Source of the DNA: JBPYCR01 sp051846915
GTDB taxonomy: Bacteria > Bacillota > Bacilli > Bacillales > Amphibacillaceae
Length of the DNA: 64,000 nt
Assembly: GCF_051846915.1 (NCBI RefSeq)
Contig: NZ_JBPYCR010000008.1
Coordinates: 50,834 to 114,833, forward strand
Reading direction: 5' to 3'
Shown piece by piece: positions 43,085 to 52,095 of this stretch. Positions within the stretch are counted from its first letter, which is position 1, and each line of letters begins with the position of its first letter. The position numbers were made by a program, and so were the translations under genes. The notes below the pieces were generated by a model. It had not been told where the DNA came from and did not search any database. It saw only the letters and a list, made by a program, of their open reading frames with translations.

Positions 43085-45436
43085 TTAGCTCGTTTCCATT
43101 TCCAGCTCTTCAATACGTTTTTCGACATACTTTTTATCTTTTTGCGCATAATAGGTTTCGGCTTTCTCGACGATAACTGCTGCTTGATATTCCGGGATAC
43201 CGGCAAATTGTTCATAAACACCCATAGGGATAATGGCATTGCCTTCCGGGAAATGGAGTTCAATATTGCCTGATTTCACCGGTACAAATTTCGCTCGGCC
43301 GTTAAATGTTCCGTATTGATTGTAGACGACAATGGCATCTCCTTCTTGTATATTATGCGCTGCACCATCGTCCTTGTTCATTAATACGTCATAACGATCG
43401 GCGTTATTGAATGGATCTTTTTTATCATAGATCATCGAGTTGAATTGTTTACCTCGTCTCGTCGTTACATAAAAGTGTCCTTCTGGCTTGCGAAGCTCAG
43501 GTAGTTCGGCGGGAATTAAGTTTCCTTTACCGTCCGGGGTCGGACATTTTCCCCCTTCACAGAGCCAGGCACCGCCCCATTGAAAGACGTCCCCGCTCTG
43601 TTTTAAATGCTGGATGCCATCATAATTGGGGGCAGCGGCAGCGATTTCGTCCCGTATAGCATAAGCATCTTTGAAGTCGATGAGATGGCTCTCCTCCGGC
43701 TTAATCCGTTTAGCTAGATCAAGATAAATTTCCCATTCGGAACGGGCTTCCTCAATCCGCGGCCCTTTTATTTCCGGTGAAAAATAAACCATCCGTTCCG
43801 TCGAAGTCGATGTACCTCCTCCAGGTTGTTCATATCTCGTCATTGCCGGTAAAACAATGACTGCTTCTTTTGCATCTGCAAAAGTGGATGTATTGAATAT
43901 AATATCCTGATGGACCCGGATATCGACGTTTTCAAGGCATTTTTTAACAAAGTCAGGATCGGGCATCGTTTCTAGGAAATTGCCTCCTGACATATAATAA
44001 AGCTCCAATTTTCGTTCATGGTTATCCGGCAGTAAACTGTTTTCCAGCGTGACACCGACAATGTCGCCTTGCCATTCGGGTATATCAAATCCCCACGTTT
44101 CTTCAACACGCTTACGGTTCTTTTCGTTCATTGCACCACCTGGAAGTGAAAATGGATCAGCTCCCATTTCGCCGGACCCTTGGACACCTGAATGGCCACG
44201 AATCGGCATAAGGCCACAGTGTTCCCTGCCTAAAAACCCACGAAGCAAAGCGAGATTAGCAACTTGTGAGATATTATCTGTTGCAAAGCGGTGCATCGTA
44301 AGTCCCATCGACCAGACAAAAACGGCAGACTTCGATTTGGCGAGCAGTTCCGCTAATTCTATCATGCGTTCTCTATTCAATCCAGAAGACTTTTCGAGCT
44401 GTTCCCAATTGTATTTAGCAACTTGGGCTTTTAAATCTTCATATCCATTCACATGTTCTTGAACAAATGCATGATCAATGGCTGATCCATATTGTGCTTC
44501 TTCCATAACAAACCAATGCTTCATAATTCCATGCATGAAGGCGATGTCCCCGCCAATATTTACTTGGTATACATCATCGGCAATTTTCGTTCCAAACAAA
44601 GCCGATTCGGCAACGGAAGGGATCCAATAGTTATCCATCGCAGGCTCATGATATGGGTTAATAATAATAATTTTTGTTCCTTTTCGTTTAGCGGCATACA
44701 TATATTTTGTAGAAACCGGCTGGTTGTTCGCGGCAACTGATCCCCAAAATACAAGCACATCTGTACCAATCCAGTCTTTGTAATTACAACTGGATGCTCC
44801 AATTCCAACGGAACGGGAAAGCGCTGTTTTGGACGGGGAATGGCAAATGCGTGATGCATTGTCAATATTGTTCGTACCTAGAAAACGCGCAACTTTGCCG
44901 GCAACATAATAAGACTCATTCGTTATTCCCCGGGCGGTCAAGTAAAAAGCGTATTGCTTCGGATCAAGCGCCTTCATTTTAGCGGCTATTTTATCCAGAG
45001 CATCGTCCCAGGAAATCCGGCTGAATCTATTTTCACCGGGCTTGCGGATGAGAGGATACGGAATACGTCCCAGTGTGCGCAGTTCTGCACTGCTCATTTT
45101 TCGTAATTCATCAATATCGGCGTGGATGAAATCTTCACTCATTGCCGGCATCGTGTTTAAACGCAGCACATTCAATCTGGTTGTACATATATGAGGGCCA
45201 GTTAATGTCTGGTCTTTTAACCCTTGCACACCGAGTGCACATCCGTCGCATACGCCTTTTGTAATGATGCGGGTGGCGTATGGTAAATTATCGCGATTTT
45301 CCCAAGCGACTTTCATCGTATCGCGAATATGATGCGGCTTAATTTTCCCAAGTCCAAATGGGATTTTACTTGCCCAAAGACTAGGATCCGGCCTTTTAGC
45401 TAATTTAATTGGGCCGGTATGTTTTGTCTTCCCCAA
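43085..45436 (-). CDS. FdhF/YdeP-family molybdopterin oxidoreductase
   Basis: 783 residues, matching the FdhF/YdeP (formate-dehydrogenase-alpha-like) family. GVCDGCALGVQGL near residue 62 is the N-terminal family segment, with only a CxxC and no full four-cysteine Fe-S motif. Later motifs include DVLVFWGSVAANNQPVS and SGGNFLETMPDPDFV, both cofactor-binding, and a C-terminal molydop_binding domain. It uses neither selenocysteine nor an adjacent beta subunit, so the electron acceptor is unknown; YdeP relatives are linked to acid resistance or formate metabolism. TTG start behind GGAGGAAG. Confidence 0.85.
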   Translation of the reverse strand: MGKTKHTGPIKLAKRPDPSLWASKIPFGLGKIKPHHIRDTMKVAWENRDNLPYATRIITKGVCDGCALGVQGLKDQTLTGPHICTTRLNVLRLNTMPAMSEDFIHADIDELRKMSSAELRTLGRIPYPLIRKPGENRFSRISWDDALDKIAAKMKALDPKQYAFYLTARGITNESYYVAGKVARFLGTNNIDNASRICHSPSKTALSRSVGIGASSCNYKDWIGTDVLVFWGSVAANNQPVSTKYMYAAKRKGTKIIIINPYHEPAMDNYWIPSVAESALFGTKIADDVYQVNIGGDIAFMHGIMKHWFVMEEAQYGSAIDHAFVQEHVNGYEDLKAQVAKYNWEQLEKSSGLNRERMIELAELLAKSKSAVFVWSMGLTMHRFATDNISQVANLALLRGFLGREHCGLMPIRGHSGVQGSGEMGADPFSLPGGAMNEKNRKRVEETWGFDIPEWQGDIVGVTLENSLLPDNHERKLELYYMSGGNFLETMPDPDFVKKCLENVDIRVHQDIIFNTSTFADAKEAVIVLPAMTRYEQPGGGTSTSTERMVYFSPEIKGPRIEEARSEWEIYLDLAKRIKPEESHLIDFKDAYAIRDEIAAAAPNYDGIQHLKQSGDVFQWGGAWLCEGGKCPTPDGKGNLIPAELPELRKPEGHFYVTTRRGKQFNSMIYDKKDPFNNADRYDVLMNKDDGAAHNIQEGDAIVVYNQYGTFNGRAKFVPVKSGNIELHFPEGNAIIPMGVYEQFAGIPEYQAAVIVEKAETYYAQKDKKYVEKRIEELEMETS

Positions 45437-45530
45437 AGTTAATCTTCCTCCAATCCGTTCTTTTTCAAGGTGTTTATAGAAAAAATCATCAATTGCATTT
45501 ATTTTAGAATGAACAACTGTTTTTTTGAAT

Positions 45531-45676
45531 AGGTTATAAAGTATAAAATTGTGTGCATAGCTGGCTAACTTCTACGTTCAACAGGTGCTAGTGCAAATGT
45601 CTTCGGTGGGATGAGCATTCGCGCGCAGTCCCAGGATGTTGCGCTTTTAGCCTGCGAGAGCGCTTGCACGTTTCTT
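45531..45676 (+). repeat. Interspersed palindromic repeat, copy R5
   Basis: About 146 bp with the shared AT-rich head and GCATAGCTGGCTAACTT. The centre is the TCTTCGGTGGGATGAGCATTC...GCAGTCCCAGG module seen in R3, without the CCCCTCGAGG palindrome. The end, CGCTTGCACGTTTCTT, is diverged. It sits 95 nt from the sirtuin stop and upstream of the molybdoenzyme gene. No gene lies in the 334-nt gap 45437-45770. Confidence 0.82.
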
Positions 45677-45770
45677 AAAACGCTATTATTCTTAAGTAAA
45701 TCATATCAGGAATTGAACTGTATCTCCAATAAACGTTTTGAAATTTTTGTATTTTTCAATTCGGGTCAAA

Positions 45771-46487
45771 TTAAAGATGTCCATTAATGGTTTGTAAAAG
45801 TTCTCTTATATTTTGATCACCAATTAAGTGGTCTGCATACGCATCGAGTTCTGTTGGCTCACGGTTAACAATGACGAGTTTTGCTCCGTTTTCTTTTGCT
45901 AGCAGTGGGAACATGTTTGCTGGAGAGACGGAAAGTGAAGATCCAAGTACGATAAACAAATCAGCCTTTAACGTTTGTTCCTCTGCTTTACTAAATACAT
46001 CCTGTGGTAAGGATTCTCCGAATAGGACAATGCCTGGTCGAATAGTTCCGCCACATGCACATGTATAATTGCCATCTAAAAAAGATTCACGACCAGTTTG
46101 ATTCCCACAATCGTGGCAATGAAGCGAACGAAACGATCCATGAAGTTCCATGACATTTTCATTTCCTGCATCATGGTGAAAGCCATCGACGTTTTGTGTA
46201 ATAATTCCTTTAACAAGGCCATTTTTTTCCCAGCTACCTAATATCATATGGCCTTCATGTGGCTTATATTTATTAATTTCGGATAGACGGTAACGGTAGA
46301 AATCCGCAAATTCTTGTTTATTGTGGAGCAATGCCTGAACGTTAGCGAGTTCGTTCGGATTGAATTTTTTCCATAGTCCACGGTCTTTGGAACGAAAATC
46401 AGGTAACCCGCTTTCCGTGGACATCCCTGCCCCTGTATAAACGACGGTGTGAGAAGATGAAGTAAGTAAATTCAACAATGTCTGCAC
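45771..46487 (-). CDS. Sirtuin (NAD-dependent protein deacylase)
   Basis: 238 residues. GAGMSTESGLPDFRS (19-33) is the NAD-binding signature; ITQNVDGFHHDAG near 97 holds the Asn/Asp and a catalytic His is in VMELHGS near 117. A zinc knuckle follows with CHDC and CAC pairs. VLGSSLSVSPANMFP and IVNREPTELD complete the NAD site. Length and motifs fit the bacterial SrtN/CobB class that deacetylates metabolic enzymes such as acetyl-CoA synthetase. GTG start behind AAAGGAG. No ACS gene is nearby. Confidence 0.92.
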   Translation of the reverse strand: MQTLLNLLTSSSHTVVYTGAGMSTESGLPDFRSKDRGLWKKFNPNELANVQALLHNKQEFADFYRYRLSEINKYKPHEGHMILGSWEKNGLVKGIITQNVDGFHHDAGNENVMELHGSFRSLHCHDCGNQTGRESFLDGNYTCACGGTIRPGIVLFGESLPQDVFSKAEEQTLKADLFIVLGSSLSVSPANMFPLLAKENGAKLVIVNREPTELDAYADHLIGDQNIRELLQTINGHL

Positions 46488-46661
46488 GATATTTACACGC
46501 TCCTTTTTATTTAGTATATCATTTCATTGCTGGAATATGGATTTTTCAAGATTAGCGAAAGGCTTACAAAAGATAGAGTTTTTAACAGAATTTGAAAGTG
46601 GTTTAATGCATAAAGGTTTTTAAAAATTCAGTTTGTGGAGTGACAACAAGTAATCCAAAAA

Positions 46662-46690
46662 AACTTGCAAATCGTCACTTGCAAGTTTTG
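46662..46690. other. Hairpin between the sirtuin and gdhA genes
   Basis: AACTTGCAA and TTGCAAGTT pair around about 8 nt, followed by TTG; tail is short on both strands. It may be a weak terminator. With repeat R6 it is the only structure in the 423-nt gap 46488-46910. Confidence 0.4.
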
Positions 46691-46752
46691 TAAAAGAAAG
46701 ATTTAAGGTCATTGTAATGAAGGTGATTGTGACTGGAGTACGGGGTTTTTAT

Positions 46753-46908
46753 TTTCAAGATAGAAAAGGATAAAATGTGGCGCATAGCTGTCTAGCTTAA
46801 GCGCCCATCCCCTCGAGGTCTTAAGCAATAACTCTTCGTGGCAAAAATCGCCACTACGATTTCTTGCTTAAGCTTGTCGGGGCTGACCAGGGCGCTTGCG
46901 CTTTTCTT
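46753..46908 (+). repeat. Interspersed palindromic repeat, copy R6
   Basis: About 156 bp, the best match to R1: TGTCTAGCTTAAGCGCCCAT, CCCCTCGAGGTCTTAAGCAA, the GTGGC/GCCAC stem, TTGCTTAAG and GGGCGCTTGCGCTTTTCTT. It ends 2 nt from the stop codon of gdhA, in the same relative orientation as R1, R2 and R3. Confidence 0.9.
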
Positions 46909-46910
46909 AA

Positions 46911-48290
46911 TTAAGCCCCGTGCTCGATCATTGTGTCTGCTACTTTTGTAAAGCCGGCGATGTCTGCGCCAATGACTAAATTTCCGGAATGGTTGTAGTT
47001 TTCAGCTGCTTGAACACAGTTTGTGTAAATGTTCTTCATTATTTCTTGAAGCATTGTATCAACTTCTTCAAAGGACCAAGATATGCGTGAACTGTTTTGT
47101 GCCATTTCCAGCGCTGATGCGGCTACTCCGCCGGCATTTACCGCTTTTGCCGGGGCAAATAAAATATCATGGGTTTGAAAAACACGAATCGCCTCGGACG
47201 TACATGGCATATTTGCTCCTTCTGCAACAGCCTTTACACCATTGACAAGAAGTTGGTTCGCCTCCACACGATCAATTTCGTTTTGAGTTGCACATGGAAG
47301 TGCCACATCACATGGAATTGACCAAATGCCGGAGCAGTCTGAAAAGTACTTTGCGTCCTGATGTTCTTTTAAGTAAGCATGGATTCGATCACTGTTTTGT
47401 TCCTTTACTTTTTTTACGGTTTCAACATTTATGCCATTTTCATCATAAATATACCCATCGGAATCACTGCACGCAACGACGTTCGCCCCTAAGCTGATTG
47501 CTTTTTCCATTGCATAAATGGATACGTTCCCCGATCCGGATACAACAACAGTGCTGTCCTCCAATGAAAGGTCGGCATCTTTGAGCATTTCGTCCACAAA
47601 ATAGATTGTTCCGTACCCGGTTGCTTCCGTTCTTCCCAAGCTTCCACCGTAGGACAGTCCTTTTCCGGTTAACACACCAGCATGGTATTGACCGCTGATT
47701 CGTTTGTATTGTCCAAACAAATAGCCTAATTCTCGTTTTCCCACACCAATATCACCGGCAGGAATATCAATATCTGGGCCAATATATTTTGCTAGTTCGG
47801 TCATAAAACTTTGACAAAACCGCATGATTTCATTGTTTGATTTTCCTTTAGGGTTAAAGTCAGCGCCGCCTTTACCTCCGCCGATCGGCTGCCCGGTTAG
47901 GGAGTTTTTGAAAATCTGTTCAAATCCGAGAAATTTAACAATGCTCGTACTGACGGACGGGTGGAAACGCAATCCGCCTTTGTAAGGTCCGATGGCGCTG
48001 TTGAATTGGACACGGTATCCTCGGTTAACTTGCATCTTACCGTGGTCATCAACCCAAGGCACTTGAAACGTGATCACTCTCTCTGGTTCGACCATTCGTT
48101 CCAATATGTTGTGTTCCATATATTTTGGGTTCTTTATAAATACAGAAGTGAGAGAGTGTAAAAACATCTTAACTGCCTGAAGAAATTCCTTTTCATGAGG
48201 GTTACGCCGCTTTACGATGGTGAGGATATAATCTAAATATTTTTCTACCTTTTCTTGTTCAGTATGATTTTTCTTCGTCTTTGTCGGCAA
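46911..48290 (-). CDS. gdhA: NADP-type glutamate dehydrogenase
   Basis: 459 residues, the length of hexameric biosynthetic GDH. GPYKGGLRFHPSV near 100-112 has the substrate-binding Lys, GGGKGGADFNPKGKS near 137-151 the catalytic Lys region, and VVSGSGNVSIYA near 250 the dinucleotide site. It aminates 2-oxoglutarate with ammonia and NADPH. The TTG start has AAAGGAGG 9 nt upstream. Its divergent partner is a GltC-like regulator. Confidence 0.93.
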   Translation of the reverse strand: MPTKTKKNHTEQEKVEKYLDYILTIVKRRNPHEKEFLQAVKMFLHSLTSVFIKNPKYMEHNILERMVEPERVITFQVPWVDDHGKMQVNRGYRVQFNSAIGPYKGGLRFHPSVSTSIVKFLGFEQIFKNSLTGQPIGGGKGGADFNPKGKSNNEIMRFCQSFMTELAKYIGPDIDIPAGDIGVGKRELGYLFGQYKRISGQYHAGVLTGKGLSYGGSLGRTEATGYGTIYFVDEMLKDADLSLEDSTVVVSGSGNVSIYAMEKAISLGANVVACSDSDGYIYDENGINVETVKKVKEQNSDRIHAYLKEHQDAKYFSDCSGIWSIPCDVALPCATQNEIDRVEANQLLVNGVKAVAEGANMPCTSEAIRVFQTHDILFAPAKAVNAGGVAASALEMAQNSSRISWSFEEVDTMLQEIMKNIYTNCVQAAENYNHSGNLVIGADIAGFTKVADTMIEHGA

Positions 48291-48386
48291 TGGCTGCAGC
48301 CTCCTTTCAAATTATGTACGTTCGCTTATTCACATAGAATGGCTGTTAAATAGAATGTTTATTCATTCAAGTGAACGACCAGTGTA

Positions 48387-48401
48387 ATGTAAATTTTACA
48401 T
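48387..48401. promoter_or_regulatory. LysR-type T-N11-A box between gdhA and the gltC-like gene
   Basis: ATGTAAATTTTACAT is a perfect palindrome and matches the LysR-type T-N11-A rule exactly. It is about 100 nt from the gdhA start and 85 nt from the regulator start, the expected place for the divergent regulator to bind. Confidence 0.55.
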
Positions 48402-48425
48402 AAGAAAAACAATCTATGCAATACA

Positions 48426-48441
48426 AATAATAGATATTATT
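48426..48441. promoter_or_regulatory. Second palindrome near the gltC-like start
   Basis: AATAATA and TATTATT form 7-bp arms around GA, about 40 nt from the T-N11-A box. It may be the autoregulatory half of the control region. Confidence 0.35.
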
Positions 48442-48481
48442 GATGCCGATATGAGATAATGAGAGGAATGAGGTGATGAAA

Positions 48482-49387
48482 GTGGAGTTAAGGCAGATCA
48501 AATATTTTATTGAAGTGGCGAAAAGAGAACACGTGACAGATGCTGCACATGCCTTACATGTTGCACAGTCAGCGGTCAGCAGGCAAATATTTAATTTGGA
48601 AGCAGAGCTTGGCGTCGATTTGTTCATTCGGGAAGGAAGGACGGTCAAACTGACGCCGATTGGACGGATTTTTCTCGATCATATGGAGCAAGCAATTCAT
48701 GTTATTGATGATGCGACACAAGTAGTGGAAGAATATACCGATCCTGAAAGAGGGACAATTCATATTGGTTTTCCGACGAGTATGGCTACATACATATTGC
48801 CGACAGCAATTTCAGCATTTCGTGAACAATACCCAGACGTGAAGTTCGAACTGCATCAGGGGTCTTACAGCGAATTAAAGGAAGCCGTGGTAAAGGGAAG
48901 CGTTAATATGGCACTGCTTGGGCCCGTACCTGCAAACGAGAAGAAATTGCAAGGAACCATTTTGTTTACGGAAGATATTGTTGCTTTGCTACCGATGAAC
49001 CATCCAAAGGCTACGGCTCCAGCACTTTATTTAAATGACTTGCGGCATGATTCTTTTGTGCTCTTTCCAGAAGGTTTTGTATTACGAGACATTATTATAA
49101 ATGGTTGCCAGCAGCTCGGGTTTCAGCCGACTGTTTCTTTTGAAGGAGAAGATATTGATGCTATTAAAGGATTGGTTTCGGCGGGGTTAGGTATTTCACT
49201 TGTGCCGGAAATTACATTGGTCGATTGTCTGCCGCGGGCAACAGTGAAAAAAGCTGTCGTTGAACCAAGCATTAGCAGAACGGTCGGAGTCATTATCCCT
49301 TCCGAGCGGCAGTTGTTGCCGACCGAAAAGTTATTTTATGAATTTTTAAAGGATTTCTTTTTGCGGTTAGAAGAATTTCAATATTAA
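48482..49387 (+). CDS. LysR-family regulator, GltC-like
   Basis: About 301 residues. The N-terminal helix-turn-helix reads MELRQIKYFIEVAKREHVTD then AHALHVAQSAVSRQI, very close to B. subtilis GltC. The effector domain continues the match (ALLGPVP, FVLFPEGFVLRD, EGEDIDAIKGLVSAG). GltC senses 2-oxoglutarate/glutamate and activates glutamate synthase in B. subtilis; here the divergent gene is gdhA, so it probably controls glutamate dehydrogenase. GTG 48482 gives the family N-terminus, with GAGGTG 6 nt upstream; ATG 48476 is an alternative. Confidence 0.85.
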   Translation: MELRQIKYFIEVAKREHVTDAAHALHVAQSAVSRQIFNLEAELGVDLFIREGRTVKLTPIGRIFLDHMEQAIHVIDDATQVVEEYTDPERGTIHIGFPTSMATYILPTAISAFREQYPDVKFELHQGSYSELKEAVVKGSVNMALLGPVPANEKKLQGTILFTEDIVALLPMNHPKATAPALYLNDLRHDSFVLFPEGFVLRDIIINGCQQLGFQPTVSFEGEDIDAIKGLVSAGLGISLVPEITLVDCLPRATVKKAVVEPSISRTVGVIIPSERQLLPTEKLFYEFLKDFFLRLEEFQY

Positions 49388-49416
49388 TCGATGACAAGAT
49401 TCGATACAAATAGGAG

Positions 49417-49481
49417 CATCTGATTTTCTGATAAGCTTTAACGTTGGGGTAAAAGCTTTTGGAAGAGTCAGGTGTTTTTTT
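49417..49481 (+). terminator. Terminator of the gltC-like gene
   Basis: CATCTGA pairs with TCAGGTG, enclosing an inner AAGCTTT/AAAGCTT stem, followed by seven Ts. Confidence 0.75.
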
Positions 49482-49514
49482 CATTCATTTTCAATATGAA
49501 TTTTGTTGCCAATG

Positions 49515-49586
49515 TTTACTAACTATGCTAGGCTGTATATACAATATCTTGATAGATTGATAGGGCGAAAACACTACATGTGGTAA
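49515..49586 (+). promoter_or_regulatory. Candidate nrd promoter with paired NrdR-like boxes
   Basis: TTTACT, 17 nt, TATACA (49515-49543). A box ATACAATATCTTGATA (49539-49554) overlaps the -10, and ACACTACATGTGGTAA (49571-49586) lies 32 nt on, centre to centre. NrdR boxes are 16-bp AT-rich imperfect palindromes set about three helical turns apart, which this fits. GAAAACAC/GTGTTTTC (49567-49600) also forms a hairpin around the second box. The rest of the 470-nt gap 49388-49857 has the gltC terminator and no gene. Confidence 0.45.
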
Positions 49587-49857
49587 TGGAGGGTGTTTTC
49601 TACATAATAAGTCAAAATATGCATTTCGGAATTTTACTCCGATTTTCCTACCAGGCGGACATCGAAATAATCAATAAATAACAGCTTATATTATAGCAAA
49701 CGTCGTCAAACTTCGCCATTGGTTATACATATATTTATAGAGGGAAAAAGAGAAAGGAAATCGATGGAAGGTTGATAGACACCTATTCTATCGTTTTTTA
49801 AAGCATTTTAATAAAAATGGAGATACATCAAAATAGTTTAATCCAGGAGGTTTTATC

Positions 49858-52095
49858 ATGGTTATAAAAGTAGAAGAAAATCAGGCGACCGAAATTGATG
49901 CACTAATTGAAAAAGCGGTAAAAGGATTGGGACTTGATACAGATCAATATATTGACAAGGCTCATCGTACCATACCGGAAAATGCATCTAACGAAAAAGT
50001 AGTAGAAACTCTTGTGAAAAATGCACTGGAAAATATCGATGAATCCAATCCTGCCTGGACATATGTTGCTAGTCGCATCTATTTGCACGGGCTCTATGAA
50101 GACGCGGCGAAAAACAGAGGCTATGAACCTTCAGAGAAATATGGCGATTTTTACAAACTAATCGAGACATTGACTAATAAAGGCGTTTATTCCAATCGTA
50201 TTTTAAAGAAATATACAAAAGAAGAAATCGATTTATTTGCTCATGAAATTAAGGCGGAACGTGACTATTTATTTGATTACCTCGGGTTATATACGTTTGC
50301 AACACGCTATCTAGCAACTGATCATGATAAAAATACGTTTGAATTGCCGCAGGAACGTTGGATGATGATTGCAATGTACTTAATGCAAGATGAGTCAAAA
50401 GAAAAACGGACCGAGCTCGTGACGGAAGCATATTGGGCACTAAGCAATTTATATATGACCGTTGCTACTCCAACGATGACAAATGCCGGTAAAACCCATG
50501 GACAATTGTCCAGTTGTTTTATTGATACTGTTGATGATAGCTTACAGTCTATTTACGACAGCAATACTGACATCGCAAAACTATCAAAAAATGGTGGCGG
50601 CATTGGCGTATATATGGGGAAGATTAGAGCAAGAGGAAGTGCGATTAAAGGCTACAAAGGCATGTCAAGCGGCGTTGTACCTTGGATCAGGCAGTTAAAC
50701 AATACAGCGGTTAATGTGGACCAACTCGGCACACGAAAAGGGGCAATCGCTGTCTACCTTGACATTTGGCATATGGATATTGAATCCTTCCTTGATCTTA
50801 AGCTGAACAACGGGGATGAGCGGATGCGCGCACACGATGTGTTCCTTGGTGTGAGTTTGCCGGATTACTTCATGGAACAAGTTGATAAGCGTGGTGATTG
50901 GTATTTATTTGATCCGCATGAAGTTCGTGAAGTAATGGGATATTCACTGGAAGACTTCTATGATGAGAAAAAAGGTTCAGGAACATGGCGCAACAAGTAT
51001 GAAGAATGTGTTCAGTCAGAGTTGCTTTCCAAAAAGAAAGTCTCTGCCATTGCTATTATGAAGCGTATCTTGAAGTCACAGCTTGAATCAGGAACACCGT
51101 TTATGTTTTACCGGGATGAAGTAAACCGAACAAATAATAACGAACATACAGGTATGATTTATTGCTCCAATTTATGTACGGAAATTACGCAGAACCAATC
51201 ACCGACACAATTTATTGAAGAATATGTCGAAAACGATAATACGATCGTCAAAAAATATAAAACCGGTGACTTTGTTGTCTGCAACTTAAGTTCGATAAAT
51301 CTTGGGAAGGCAGTGCCTGATAATGTTTTGGAGCGGCTAATAAAAATTCAAGTGCGCATGTTGGATAATGTGATTGAAATTAACACGCTGCCAATAAAGC
51401 AAACACAATTAACGAATCAGAAATATAGAGCCGTTGGTTTGGGTACGTTCGGTTGGCATCATTTGTTGGCACGTAAGAACATTGAATGGGAATCGGATGA
51501 AGCAGTAAACTATGCGGATGAGTTGTACGAAAAAATTGCATATTTAACGATTAAAAACAGTATGGAACTAAGTAAGGAAAAGGGAAGTTACCCGGCATTC
51601 GAAGGAAGTAAATGGCAAACAGGCACCTACTTTGAAAATAAAGGCTATACAGATGAAACGTGGACGGCGTTGAAAGAAGAGGTCGCGGAAAATGGAATGC
51701 GTAACGGCTATTTAATGGCTGTTGCTCCAAATTCATCAACGTCCATGATTGCCGGCTCGACAGCGAGTATCGATCCGATATTCCAAGCGTTTTACAATGA
51801 AGAAAAGAAAGACTTCAAAATCCCGACGACAGCACCAGATCTCGATCATCGTACGTATAACATCTATCGTCGTTCGGCGTATATCGTCGACCAAAGATGG
51901 TCGGTAAGACAGAATGCAGCTAGACAAAAGCATGTTGATCAAAGTATTTCGTTTAATTTTTATGTTCCAAATACGATCCGGGCATCTGTCCTTCTTGATT
52001 TGCATTTGCAAGCATGGCGTGAAGGTCTGAAAACAACGTATTATGTACGTTCGACATCAAGTGATATCGAAGAATGTGAGTGGTGTGAAAGTTGA
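49858..52095 (+). CDS. nrdE: Ribonucleotide reductase class I, alpha subunit
   Basis: 745 residues. Active-site cysteines are in LSSCFIDTV (near 219), YCSNLCTEI (near 438) and VVCNLSSINLG (near 477); the C-terminal electron shuttle is CEWC near the end. MVAPNSSTS-type loop (AVAPNSSTSMIAG) is present. There is no recognisable ATP-cone motif, so overall-activity control by dATP is probably lacking, as in class Ib. It is about 45 residues longer than B. subtilis NrdE. First gene of a three-gene operon; AGGAGG lies 8 nt before the ATG. Confidence 0.9.
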   Translation: MVIKVEENQATEIDALIEKAVKGLGLDTDQYIDKAHRTIPENASNEKVVETLVKNALENIDESNPAWTYVASRIYLHGLYEDAAKNRGYEPSEKYGDFYKLIETLTNKGVYSNRILKKYTKEEIDLFAHEIKAERDYLFDYLGLYTFATRYLATDHDKNTFELPQERWMMIAMYLMQDESKEKRTELVTEAYWALSNLYMTVATPTMTNAGKTHGQLSSCFIDTVDDSLQSIYDSNTDIAKLSKNGGGIGVYMGKIRARGSAIKGYKGMSSGVVPWIRQLNNTAVNVDQLGTRKGAIAVYLDIWHMDIESFLDLKLNNGDERMRAHDVFLGVSLPDYFMEQVDKRGDWYLFDPHEVREVMGYSLEDFYDEKKGSGTWRNKYEECVQSELLSKKKVSAIAIMKRILKSQLESGTPFMFYRDEVNRTNNNEHTGMIYCSNLCTEITQNQSPTQFIEEYVENDNTIVKKYKTGDFVVCNLSSINLGKAVPDNVLERLIKIQVRMLDNVIEINTLPIKQTQLTNQKYRAVGLGTFGWHHLLARKNIEWESDEAVNYADELYEKIAYLTIKNSMELSKEKGSYPAFEGSKWQTGTYFENKGYTDETWTALKEEVAENGMRNGYLMAVAPNSSTSMIAGSTASIDPIFQAFYNEEKKDFKIPTTAPDLDHRTYNIYRRSAYIVDQRWSVRQNAARQKHVDQSISFNFYVPNTIRASVLLDLHLQAWREGLKTTYYVRSTSSDIEECEWCES

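Noticed and set aside
48388..48400. TnrA nitrogen-control box.
   Set aside because: TnrA needs half-sites separated by seven bases; the palindrome here has them too close, and fits the LysR T-N11-A rule.
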